A DNA stretch of 9,777 nucleotides, taken from assembly GCA_028818995.1 (NCBI GenBank), contig JAPPMR010000593.1:5675-15451 (forward strand), in the 5' to 3' direction. The translations under genes and the position numbers were made by a program. Shown piece after piece: positions 1 to 7,250 of this stretch (positions within the stretch are counted from its first letter, which is position 1; each line of letters opens with the position of its first letter). The notes below the pieces were generated by a model. The model searched no databases. It was not told the DNA's origin and worked only from the letters and a program-made list of their open reading frames with translations. Source of the DNA: Candidatus Poribacteria bacterium (GTDB lineage: Bacteria; Poribacteria; WGA-4E; WGA-3G).

Positions 1-387
1 GAACTTAAGTTTGGGGACAATGAGGATGTGTTCACAATGCCCGAACTCTTTACTGGAATTACGGACGCTGTTTGGATAGAACTTGATAAGAATGCCGATG
101 CCAAACAGTGGTCAAATTCAGATGCGTTTATCTCAAGTTTCCGCCGTGGGTTGCAGCGTGAACATCTAAAGCAACTTATTAAGCTGGTGTTGGACGCAGA
201 TAGTGGTACTCCTGAAGATGCGAGATCACTTGCACGTCTACATCTCCAACAAATCAATACCCGTCTCAAGAACGTGCTGCAAGATTCCAAGCAAAAGCTG
301 GATGATTACAGTGTAGCACATCTTGAAGAATCGCAAGTTCGCGTTGAAAAGGCGTTGGATGCCAACTTCCAAGTTGAGAAGCGTTAA
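1..387 (+). CDS. Zinc-dependent metalloprotease (DUF4953 type), C-terminal fragment
   Basis: The reading frame is open from the first base and ends at TAA 385-387, so the window holds only the last 128 residues and the true start lies upstream. The GTG at 28 and ATG at 37 are internal codons. The fragment is helical and charged. It carries the pattern I associate with the C-terminus of large DUF5117/DUF4953 zinc metalloproteases: 'PELF..ITDAVW.EL', then 'FRRGLQREHLKQLI', then 'DARSLARLHL', and near the end 'LDDYSVAHLEES' followed by a helix ending in 'KALDANF'. The catalytic HExxH motif would be upstream, outside the window. Members of this family are usually secreted or periplasmic, but no signal peptide can be checked here. 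The family call rests on remembered C-terminal motifs, so it is probable rather than certain. A gap of 151 bp separates it from the next gene, which makes shared transcription uncertain. Confidence 0.75.
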   Translation, partial: ELKFGDNEDVFTMPELFTGITDAVWIELDKNADAKQWSNSDAFISSFRRGLQREHLKQLIKLVLDADSGTPEDARSLARLHLQQINTRLKNVLQDSKQKLDDYSVAHLEESQVRVEKALDANFQVEKR

Positions 388-457
388 ATACTTATCTGTT
401 GTTCCTTTCAAGAATGATATACCATATTAATGTTTTCCATATTATGGTGTTACATTG

Positions 458-482
458 TAGGCGCGCTTTGTAAGCGCGCCTA
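458..482. repeat. Perfect GC-rich palindrome (hairpin), possible dispersed intergenic repeat
   Basis: Arm TAGGCGCGCTT (458-468) and arm AAGCGCGCCTA (472-482) are exact reverse complements around a 3-nt loop TGT. A G-T pair at 457/483 could extend the stem. The element sits 70 bp after the metalloprotease stop and 56 bp before the WD40 start. It has no T-run right after the second arm, so it is not a textbook intrinsic terminator, although such a strong stem could still stop or protect the upstream mRNA. Its GC-richness against AT-rich flanks is typical of REP-like dispersed palindromes. Only one copy is visible in this window. Confidence 0.75.
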
Positions 483-531
483 TCAACAGTCTATCTTTAT
501 AGGTATTTTCTACCGCAATTCTTAAAGAGAT

Positions 532-538
532 AAGGAAG
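532..538 (+). promoter_or_regulatory. Ribosome binding site of the first WD40 gene
   Basis: AAGGAAG lies directly before ATG 539, so the spacing is unusually short (2 nt after AAGGA). A purine run AAAGAGA slightly upstream (523-529) could serve instead. The start itself is well supported, because translation from it gives a clean signal peptide. Confidence 0.5.
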
Positions 539-2452
539 ATGAAAACAATATACCGATTCATCACCCTATTCTTGGTTTTTCCGTTGTTTTTACTGAATGC
601 TCTTGCCCAAGACTATACTCAGTTCAGTTTGCCTAAGGGGGCAAAGGCGCGCCTCGGTAAAGGGTGCATTGAAGATGTAGCGTACTCACCGAACGGTAAG
701 ATGTTTGCTGTAGCGGGTAGCATTGGCGTTTGGGTGTATGATACACACACTGGTGCAGAAGCCGCTTTGCTTACAGGACATGCAAGTTTCGTTCGTTCTG
801 TGGCATTTTCGCCTGATGGGATAACTCTTGCTGGCGGTGGTGGCTTGGGCAGCGATTGCACAATTCGGCTTTGGGATGTCACAACAGGAAAGCAGGAAAG
901 TATACTATCTGGACATAAAAGAAGCGTCCGTTCGATAGATTTTTCTCCAGACGGGAATATGCTCGTGAGTGGAGATGATGACGGTAAGGTTTATATATGG
1001 GATATAAACACTGGACAACTCATACAAAAACTTGCTGGTCATACAAGTAATGTATATTCTGTGGCATTTTCTCCTAATGGAAAGACCGTTGCAAGTGGAA
1101 GTTGGGACAAAACGGTTCGGTTATGGGATTCAGATACCGGACAACACAAGAAAACTCTTTCCGGGCATACTGAATGGATTCTTTCAGTCGCATTCTCTCC
1201 AAATGGACAGATGCTTGCGAGCGGCAGTTGGGACGAAACGATTCGATTGTGGGATACTAACACTGGACAGAATATCAAGACTCTTGGTAAAGACATAGGC
1301 AAAATCGATTCAATCGCGTTTAGTCCAGATGGTCATACACTTGTGAGTGGGAGTCTAAGAAACGGGAACATTCAGTTGTGGAATGTAACAACAGGTGAAC
1401 TGAAGCAAGTCATTCAACCACATAAGAAATGGGTCAGTAAGGTGATATATTCTCCAGATGGTAAAACACTTGTAAGTGCTGGTGAAAACAGCATGATTAG
1501 TTTGTGGGACGTTAGTGAAAGCATACATAAACTGACCATCAAAGGACATGTGCATGCAATCCGTTCCGTGGCATATTCTTCAGATGGTAAAATATTAGCG
1601 AGTGCGACTGGCAATGCGGTATGGTTGTGGGATTTAGGGACCAGGAGTCCTAAGATGACTTTGGATGGACATAAAAGAGGGATAAGTTCTGTAGCATTTT
1701 CGCCAGATAATCGCACATTGGCAAGTGGAGGTTGGGATGGCGAAATAATATTGTGGGATATGGACACCGCGAAACAAAAGTTAACCCTGAAAGGACATAC
1801 GGATGGAGTCGGTTCTGTGGCGTTTTGTCCAAATGGAATGATGTTGGCGAGTGCCAGTAATGATCATACAATCCGCTTGTGGGATGTTAGTACAGGAGAT
1901 CAGATACATATTTTTGATGAGGTGAGGGGAAGGGCTTTTTCCGTAGCGTTTTCGCCAGATAGCCAGACGTTAGCAAGTGGTGGTTTTAATGGAGTAATTC
2001 GTATATGGGATGTGAGGACAGGAAAAGAAAATCTGACTCTACCTAATACGGGTAATGGGTTTTCTATTACATATTCTCCAAATGGGGTATTCCTTGCAAG
2101 TTCCGGACCACAGCTTAAGTTGTGGCATGCAAAGACTGGAGAACATATCCGGACATTTGAACTGCCGCCAAAAAAGCGAGGGATATTAAATTTATTTGAT
2201 AGGCCGAGATTTCATAGAGAAATGTTTGGCAATATGGTTGATTCTATTGCATATTCTCCTGATGGAAAAACGGTAGCTGGTGTGGGTAAGAACGGTAAGA
2301 TTAGAATATGGGATGTAGAAACAGGGAAGCATAAGCAAACCTTCACTGGTCATAAATGGGATGTCGAGTCGTTAGCATTCTCTCCAGATGGTAAAACACT
2401 TGCCAGTGGCAGTAATGACGGAACAATCCTGCTGTGGGAGGTTCCACAATAA
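539..2452 (+). CDS. Secreted WD40 repeat protein, 14 blades
   Basis: This 637-aa protein is made almost entirely of WD40 repeats. Residues 1-23 form a Sec signal peptide: Lys/Arg near the N-terminus, a hydrophobic core, and ALA before Q24. Residues 31-42 read LPKGAKARLGKG. Fourteen repeats of about 42 aa then run from 43 to 637, each with a core like 'SVAFSPDGxxLASG' and 'xIRLWDxxTG', most ending in GH. This count fits two seven-bladed propellers, splitting near residue 337. Blades 4 and 5 (169-252) are the most alike and look like a recent duplication. Blade 12 is followed by a basic insertion of about 23 residues (542-564). No enzymatic domain, NB-ARC module or kinase is present, so the likely role is an exported interaction scaffold; partners are unknown. 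It lies 11 bp upstream of a paralogous WD40 lipoprotein gene. The WD40 call is certain, the function is not. Confidence 0.95.
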   Translation: MKTIYRFITLFLVFPLFLLNALAQDYTQFSLPKGAKARLGKGCIEDVAYSPNGKMFAVAGSIGVWVYDTHTGAEAALLTGHASFVRSVAFSPDGITLAGGGGLGSDCTIRLWDVTTGKQESILSGHKRSVRSIDFSPDGNMLVSGDDDGKVYIWDINTGQLIQKLAGHTSNVYSVAFSPNGKTVASGSWDKTVRLWDSDTGQHKKTLSGHTEWILSVAFSPNGQMLASGSWDETIRLWDTNTGQNIKTLGKDIGKIDSIAFSPDGHTLVSGSLRNGNIQLWNVTTGELKQVIQPHKKWVSKVIYSPDGKTLVSAGENSMISLWDVSESIHKLTIKGHVHAIRSVAYSSDGKILASATGNAVWLWDLGTRSPKMTLDGHKRGISSVAFSPDNRTLASGGWDGEIILWDMDTAKQKLTLKGHTDGVGSVAFCPNGMMLASASNDHTIRLWDVSTGDQIHIFDEVRGRAFSVAFSPDSQTLASGGFNGVIRIWDVRTGKENLTLPNTGNGFSITYSPNGVFLASSGPQLKLWHAKTGEHIRTFELPPKKRGILNLFDRPRFHREMFGNMVDSIAYSPDGKTVAGVGKNGKIRIWDVETGKHKQTFTGHKWDVESLAFSPDGKTLASGSNDGTILLWEVPQ

Positions 2453-2456
2453 AGGA
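2451..2456 (+). promoter_or_regulatory. Ribosome binding site of the WD40 lipoprotein gene
   Basis: AAAGGA overlaps the last two bases of the preceding TAA stop and ends 7 nt before ATG 2464. It supports ATG 2464 over the in-frame ATG at 2473. It also suggests translational coupling of the two WD40 genes. Confidence 0.6.
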
Positions 2457-2463
2457 ATGCTAA

Positions 2464-4380
2464 ATGTATAATATGCGACTATTATTGAAACTCTGTTTGT
2501 TATGGATTTGCGTTCTGTTTGTGAACGGTTGTTCTACGCAAGATACACCACAACCAACGCCATCGGTAGCGAAAAATACGAGTGAATTGGGATTACCCGA
2601 CGGTGCAATAGCACGACTTGGAAAAGGAATGATAATTGATATCGCGCTTTCACCTGACGGTTCACAACTCGCAGTGGCGACAGGTTTCGGAGTTTGGCAA
2701 TATGATACCCGCACTGGTGGTGTACTTGATGTACTTACTGGACATACTGATAGTGTTGGTTCGGTGGCGTATTCACCTGATGGAAAAACAGTTGTGAGCG
2801 GCTCTTCCGATGCTACTCTACAATTCTGGGATGCTCGTACTGGAAAACAAAAACGGAACTTTACAGAGTCAAGCGGCGTTCGTGTCCTTGCATATTCACC
2901 TGATGGGAAAACATTGGCAATTGCTTGTATGGACTACACAATTCAATTACGAGATGTAAAAACGATGCAACAGAAATTCAGCCTTTCTGGGCATGAAAAT
3001 GGAATCATATCCATGGCGTTTAGTCCCAATGGAAAAACGCTTGTAACTAATAGTTGGGATAACACACTTCGCTCATGGGATGTTGAGACTGGACGGTCTA
3101 AGCAAATCTTAGCAGAATATACAGAGATGACTGAGGCGATTATTTCAGTAGCGTATTCACCTGATGGTCAAACACTTGCAGGCGTAAGTATGGATGATAT
3201 GCTCCACTTCTGGGATACTGCTACAGGAAAACAGATACAATCGCTTACCGCACCTACCGATAAGGTCACTTCAGTTGCATTCAGTCCGGATGGTGCCAGG
3301 TTTGCTTTTGGGAGTCCGGATCATTCAATTCAGATTCGGGATACAGGAACTCAAACATCGCGGAGTAACTTTGTTCGGCATACTGATGAAGTCTATTACT
3401 TAGCGTATTCAGGCGATGGTAAAACGTTGATCAGTGCAAGTCTTGACGATACAATTCGTGTGTGGGATTTGAAAACACAAAAACTATTGCAGACTTTTTC
3501 TGGTTTCACAGGTTCAGTCAGTTCGGTTGCGTATACACCAGACGGTAAGACACTCGCAGCCGGAAGTTCGGACAATACAATTCGGTTGTGGGACACGGAA
3601 AATCGGAAGCTTTTGCAAACACTCTACGGACACACATCTTTTATTGATTCAATTGCGATTAGTCCGGATGGTAAAATGCTCGCAAGTGGAGGTATGGACG
3701 AAACTGTTCGGTTCTGGGAAACTGCTACAGGGCGGCATTTTGACACCTTGAAACACGAATTCAGTTATATCAATTCAGTAGCGTTTTCACCTGACGGTCA
3801 AACGCTGGTATCTGCTGGTACAGATAGTAAGATTCATGTGTGGGACGTGAACATCGGAAGAGAAAAACATATACTCGCGGGTCATGATAAACCTATTCTG
3901 TCTTTGGCGTTTTCACCTGACGGTAATATGCTTGCAAGTGGAAGTCAAGATCATTCAATTCGGATATGGAATGCAAAAGCCAGACGGTATAAGCAGATGC
4001 CGTTACTTTCTGACTTTCGCATGGCAGGTCATACGGATGCAATCCATTCAGTTGCATTTAGTCCTGATAGCAGTACACTTGTTAGTGGGAGTGCAGATAA
4101 AACGATTCGACTATGGGATATCCGCACCCAAAAGGAAAAGTTAAGATTTGTTGGGCATAAGGATAAAGTTACTTCAGTCGTATTCGGTCTGGATGGTAAA
4201 ACAGTGGCCAGCGGGAGTGATGATCAAACTGTTCGTCTCTGGGACGTACAGACAGGAAGCCTCAAAAAGACATTTACTGGACATACAGCGGATGTAACTT
4301 CGGTGGTATTCAGTCCTGATGGCAAAACACTTTCCAGTGGAAGTCAGGATGGAACTATTCTGCTGTGGAATGTTCCGTAA
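2464..4380 (+). CDS. WD40 repeat lipoprotein, 14 blades
   Basis: This 638-aa paralogue of the preceding protein has the same architecture but a different export signal. The N-terminus (MYNMRLLLKLC...) is a lipoprotein signal peptide ending in V-N-G-C, with the lipid-modified cysteine at C23. Asn at -2 of the lipobox is atypical. Ser at +2 would favour the outer membrane under the E. coli rule. A Pro/Thr-rich linker (24-43) leads to LPDGAIARLGKG (44-55), then 14 WD40 blades from 56 to 638, again compatible with two seven-bladed propellers. In blades 3 and 6 (136-177, 264-306) the 'WD' Trp is replaced by Arg, so several blades are degenerate. A short insertion (MPLLSDFRM) follows blade 11. The last blade, DGTILLWNVP, closely matches the end of the upstream protein (DGTILLWEVP), indicating gene duplication. 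The likely role is a membrane-anchored scaffold with unknown ligand. Confidence 0.93.
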   Translation: MYNMRLLLKLCLLWICVLFVNGCSTQDTPQPTPSVAKNTSELGLPDGAIARLGKGMIIDIALSPDGSQLAVATGFGVWQYDTRTGGVLDVLTGHTDSVGSVAYSPDGKTVVSGSSDATLQFWDARTGKQKRNFTESSGVRVLAYSPDGKTLAIACMDYTIQLRDVKTMQQKFSLSGHENGIISMAFSPNGKTLVTNSWDNTLRSWDVETGRSKQILAEYTEMTEAIISVAYSPDGQTLAGVSMDDMLHFWDTATGKQIQSLTAPTDKVTSVAFSPDGARFAFGSPDHSIQIRDTGTQTSRSNFVRHTDEVYYLAYSGDGKTLISASLDDTIRVWDLKTQKLLQTFSGFTGSVSSVAYTPDGKTLAAGSSDNTIRLWDTENRKLLQTLYGHTSFIDSIAISPDGKMLASGGMDETVRFWETATGRHFDTLKHEFSYINSVAFSPDGQTLVSAGTDSKIHVWDVNIGREKHILAGHDKPILSLAFSPDGNMLASGSQDHSIRIWNAKARRYKQMPLLSDFRMAGHTDAIHSVAFSPDSSTLVSGSADKTIRLWDIRTQKEKLRFVGHKDKVTSVVFGLDGKTVASGSDDQTVRLWDVQTGSLKKTFTGHTADVTSVVFSPDGKTLSSGSQDGTILLWNVP

Positions 4381-4398
4381 AAGAGAATGTGAAAACAG

Positions 4399-5313
4399 AT
4401 GGAGATACTCCAATACACGCCCGACCTACTAACACCCCTAACACATTTTTACAATCGTCTGGTCGCTGACGTGCCACATTGCTATCCCGTGAGGGAGCAA
4501 GAACTTGCTGATGCATTGAGCGGTGCCATTTGTCAAACAGACAACGACGATGATCTTGAAGCAGAAACAGTGTTCGTTGCGATGCAAAATGGAACGGTGC
4601 AGGCATTTATTCACGTAGGTTACTATCAAGACGAAAATGAAGAAAACGAGAAAGAGAATACTGGTGTCATCCGATTTTTTGGCTATGAACGCGGAGCACG
4701 GTTTGCAGGACAAACTGTGCTTAAAAAGGCTGAGGAATTTCTGAATACGTTTAATGTAACTCGAATTACCGCCTTCTCATCGTATGAATATCGTTTTTAT
4801 TCTCTCGAATACGCCAATCTTTCGAATGCCCTTGATCATGTTCATGCACTTCTGGGATTCAACAGATATCATCCTGAACAAAATTGGATCGTTTTAGATT
4901 GGGAAAACTATGACGTTACATCAATGTCACCACCTATACCGATAACAATTACTGTTGATTGGAAAGAAGGGCGTGGAAAACTGCCAAACTGCACCGTAAC
5001 GATACACCGAGATGGTGAAAAAGTTGGGCAATGTGAATCTGTCTCTGGTGGCGAGTATTCAAGCCACGCTGATGCACAAGACTGGGTCTATACCGAATGG
5101 CTTGGTGTTGAGGATGACTTTCAAGGACAAGGTTTTGGGAAATATTTGCTTTTTTATTCACTTCATGAGATGCAAAAGGTTGGATACCGACATGCATCAA
5201 TCAGCACGAGCTGGGATAACAGTCGCGCGCTCCTTTTTTACAGCAATTGCGGATATAGGGCTGCTGATTGCACTCATGTGTTTGAGAAAGTTCTTTCTGA
5301 AGTGGCAGGTTAG
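4399..5313 (+). CDS. Two-lobed GNAT acetyltransferase, array copy 1
   Basis: This is a 304-aa cytoplasmic protein without signal peptide or membrane segment. The C-terminal lobe (about 184-299) is a typical GNAT domain: 'WLGVEDD' strand, acetyl-CoA pyrophosphate loop QGQGFG at 242-247, helix 'KYLLFYSLHEMQK', then 'SRALLFYSNCGY' (275-286), whose Tyr281 is in the place of the usual catalytic Tyr. The N-terminal lobe (1-170) resembles a second, degenerate GNAT fold: 'FYNRL', 'TVFVAMQNGTVQAFIHV', 'VIRFFGYERGARFAGQ', a helix, and 'HALLGFNRY' followed by 'IVLDWENY'. Its P-loop position, RFAGQT, misses the final Gly/Ala of R/QxxGxG/A. GNATs transfer acetyl from acetyl-CoA to an amine; the acceptor here cannot be read from sequence. 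Start chosen because all four copies begin ME(I)(L/I)QYTPD. The only upstream purine run, AAGAGA at 4381-4386, is a weak ribosome site. It starts 18 bp after the WD40 lipoprotein. Confidence 0.88.
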   Translation: MEILQYTPDLLTPLTHFYNRLVADVPHCYPVREQELADALSGAICQTDNDDDLEAETVFVAMQNGTVQAFIHVGYYQDENEENEKENTGVIRFFGYERGARFAGQTVLKKAEEFLNTFNVTRITAFSSYEYRFYSLEYANLSNALDHVHALLGFNRYHPEQNWIVLDWENYDVTSMSPPIPITITVDWKEGRGKLPNCTVTIHRDGEKVGQCESVSGGEYSSHADAQDWVYTEWLGVEDDFQGQGFGKYLLFYSLHEMQKVGYRHASISTSWDNSRALLFYSNCGYRAADCTHVFEKVLSEVAG

Positions 5314-5361
5314 ACGGTTAGTTTCTTGTGAGAAGATCCGAAAAGAGAATTGAAGAATCAA

Positions 5362-6267
5362 ATGGAAATTATTCAATATACGCCTGACTTACAGACACCC
5401 CTAACACAATTTTATAATCGTTTGACCTCCGACGTGCCACATTGCTACCCCGTAAAGGAGGAGGAATTAACTGCTGTGATGAACGTCGTGGCAGGTGAAG
5501 TAGGCAGAACCGATGATGATCTTGAGGCAGAAACAGTGTTCGTTGCGATTAAAAATGGCGTGGTGCAGGCGTTTATTCACGTAGGTTACTATCAAGACGA
5601 AAATGAAAACAGTGAGAAAGTGAACAATGGTGTTATCCGATTTTTTGGGTACAAACGCGGTTCGCGACATGCGGGGCAAATTGCGCTTGAAAAGGCGGAA
5701 AACTATTTGAAAACGTATAACATATCTCGAATAATCGCTTTTTCTAAAATCTATCGATACCGTTTCTATCACTTTGAATACGCTCACCTGTCGAATTCAC
5801 TTGACCACGTTCAAGCACTGCTTGGACTCAACGGTTACCAACGTTGTAATGGACAGATATTTTTGGATTGGGAAAACTTCTCTGTGACACCAACAACTTC
5901 AAAATTGCCGGTAACGATTTCTGTAGACTGGAAAGAAGGTCGCGGTGAACTACCGAACTGTAATATAACGGCACACAAAGGTGATGAAGAGGTCGGTGTC
6001 TGTTGGTCAGTTTCTTGTGCGGAGTTTTCAACCCATCCTGACGTGCAAGACTGGGTCTATACGGATTGGCTTGGTGTTGAAGATGACTACCAAGGACAAG
6101 GATTGGGAAAATACTTGCTGCAATACTCACTTCAAGAGATGCAAAAAGTCGGATACAAGCATGCTTCACTTAGCACGGATTGGAATAATAATCGCGCATT
6201 ACTCTTTTATAGCAACTGCGGCTATAAGGTCGTAGATTGGACTTATGCTTTTGAAAAAGTACTGTGA
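5362..6267 (+). CDS. Two-lobed GNAT acetyltransferase, array copy 2
   Basis: This is a 301-aa paralogue of the preceding gene. I use ATG 5362 rather than the in-frame TTG at 5350, because only ATG 5362 gives the MEIIQYTPD start shared by all copies. The C-terminal GNAT lobe has WLGVEDDYQGQGLGKYLL, with the acetyl-CoA loop QGQGLG at 244-249, and 'NNRALLFYSNCGY' near 276-288 with a candidate catalytic Tyr283. In the N-terminal lobe the loop equivalent is RHAGQI, again lacking the final Gly/Ala. The N-terminal third is closest to copy 1 (both share 'DDDLEAETVFVA' and 'HVGYYQDENE'). The middle, 'RCNGQIFLDW', resembles copy 3. It ends at ...FEKVL without the short tail seen in copies 1 and 4. Leader spacing from copy 1 is 48 bp. 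Substrate unknown. Confidence 0.87.
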   Translation: MEIIQYTPDLQTPLTQFYNRLTSDVPHCYPVKEEELTAVMNVVAGEVGRTDDDLEAETVFVAIKNGVVQAFIHVGYYQDENENSEKVNNGVIRFFGYKRGSRHAGQIALEKAENYLKTYNISRIIAFSKIYRYRFYHFEYAHLSNSLDHVQALLGLNGYQRCNGQIFLDWENFSVTPTTSKLPVTISVDWKEGRGELPNCNITAHKGDEEVGVCWSVSCAEFSTHPDVQDWVYTDWLGVEDDYQGQGLGKYLLQYSLQEMQKVGYKHASLSTDWNNNRALLFYSNCGYKVVDWTYAFEKVL

Positions 6268-6298
6268 GAATACCGATTGTGAGGTCTATAAAAGAGAT

Positions 6299-6303
6299 AG
6301 GAG
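6299..6303 (+). promoter_or_regulatory. Ribosome binding site of GNAT copy 3
   Basis: AGGAG lies 5 nt before ATG 6309. It is the clearest Shine-Dalgarno sequence in the array; the other three copies have only looser purine stretches, so copy 3 may be translated more efficiently. Confidence 0.5.
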
Positions 6304-6308
6304 AATAG

Positions 6309-7211
6309 ATGGAAATTTTGCAATACACACCTGACATGGTAACATCACTTACGCAATTTTATAACCGTCTAATTGCCAACGTGCCTCATTGCTACCCCGT
6401 AAAGGAAGAGGAAATGGCTGATGCTGTAAACGGGATTCTCACTGATAAAGACGACAAAAGGCAAAGAGAACTTGAGACTGAAACAGCTTTTGTAGCGATA
6501 ATTGATGGTAATGTAAAAGCTTTTATCCATGTCCTTCAAAGTCCAATTGAAAAAAATAAAGAAGAGGACGTTGGTTTTATAAGGTTTTTTGGTTACGAAA
6601 ACGGTGCGCGGCACGCAGGACAAGCCGTACTTGAAAAGGCGGAAGCTTACCTGAAAATGTATAATATAGCCAGAATTTTCGCTTTTCGATCAAGCCGCCG
6701 ATATTATTTTTATCACTTTGAACACGCTAATCTTTCGGGCGCACTTGGTCAGGTCCATGCACTGCTTGGAATCAACGGATACGGCCGCTGTGGGGGTGAG
6801 GTATTTTTGGACTGGAAGAACTACACTGTTACACCTGCACCTTCAATTCTACCTGTAACGCTTTCTATAGATTGGGAACAGGGACGAGGAGAACGTCCAA
6901 ATTGCAACGTAAGAGCTTACCAAGATGATAAAATGGTCGGTGAGTGTGATTCTGTTTCTGGCGGTCAGTTTTCAAGTCACGCGGATGCACAAAATTGGCT
7001 ACATACAGTTTGGCTTGGTATTGAAGACGAGTTTCAGGGACAAGGCTTAGGACGTTACCTACTCCAATACGCGCTTCAAGAGATGCATAAAGTCGGATAC
7101 AAGCACGCAGCAATTAGTTCTGGCATTGACAATCACCGAGCGTTCCTCTTTTACAGCAATTGCGGTTATCGGGTTGTAGATTGGACTTATGAGTATGAAA
7201 AAGTGCTGTGA
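6309..7211 (+). CDS. Two-lobed GNAT acetyltransferase, array copy 3
   Basis: This is a 300-aa member of the array. The C-terminal GNAT lobe shows WLGIEDEFQGQGLGRYLL with the acetyl-CoA loop QGQGLG at 243-248, followed by 'HRAFLFYSNCGY' (276-287) with a candidate catalytic Tyr282. Unlike copies 1 and 2, the N-terminal lobe keeps a full R-x-x-G-x-A match (RHAGQA, 101-106), so this lobe may still bind a CoA-type ligand. The acidic loop present in copies 1 and 2 (QDENE) is replaced by 'QSPIEKNKEED'. The first 70 residues are nearest to copy 4 ('DMVT', 'DAVNGI', 'VKAFIHV'), while the middle ('RCGGEVFLDW', 'VTPAPSILPVT') is nearest to copy 2. It has the best ribosome binding site of the array. It follows copy 2 by 41 bp and ends in ...YEKVL. 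Acceptor unknown. Confidence 0.88.
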   Translation: MEILQYTPDMVTSLTQFYNRLIANVPHCYPVKEEEMADAVNGILTDKDDKRQRELETETAFVAIIDGNVKAFIHVLQSPIEKNKEEDVGFIRFFGYENGARHAGQAVLEKAEAYLKMYNIARIFAFRSSRRYYFYHFEHANLSGALGQVHALLGINGYGRCGGEVFLDWKNYTVTPAPSILPVTLSIDWEQGRGERPNCNVRAYQDDKMVGECDSVSGGQFSSHADAQNWLHTVWLGIEDEFQGQGLGRYLLQYALQEMHKVGYKHAAISSGIDNHRAFLFYSNCGYRVVDWTYEYEKVL

Positions 7212-7250
7212 GAATATAGATTGTGAAGGAAAAAGAAAGATAGAGAACAC

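Larger units (their letters stand above)
388..538. other. Intergenic region upstream of the WD40/GNAT gene run
   Basis: These 151 bp contain no credible gene. They are AT-rich except for a GC-rich palindrome at 458-482. A promoter for the six downstream genes is expected here. The best candidates I see are weak: TTGTTC at 399-404 with CATATT at 423-428 (18-bp spacer), and an isolated TATTAT at 440-445 without a good -35 box. I do not call either as a promoter. Confidence 0.6.

Noticed and set aside
28..387. A small stand-alone 119-aa gene starting at GTG 28
   Set aside because: The frame is open to base 1 and the content matches the end of a large metalloprotease, so it is a truncated gene.
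458..482. Standard intrinsic terminator for the metalloprotease gene
   Set aside because: No T-run follows the second arm on either strand; a repeat element is at least as likely.
1414..1871. Antisense open frames inside the WD40 genes
   Set aside because: They mirror the repeated codons of the WD40 motifs, have no ribosome sites or recognisable domains, and lie fully within convincing genes.
539..4380. WD40 repeats as the sensor part of a STAND/NLR-type defence protein
   Set aside because: There is no NB-ARC, kinase, caspase or other effector domain, and both proteins start with export signals.
539..4380. CRISPR-like or satellite repeats in the WD40 region
   Set aside because: The recurring 20-odd-bp similarities (for example 1451-1472 and 2381-2402) come from codons of the 'SPDGKTL' blade motif at about 126-bp spacing.
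5350..5361. TTG start adding four residues (MKNQ) to GNAT copy 2
   Set aside because: The other three copies all begin at the MEI(L/I)QYTPD ATG, and ATG 5362 is in the same relative place.
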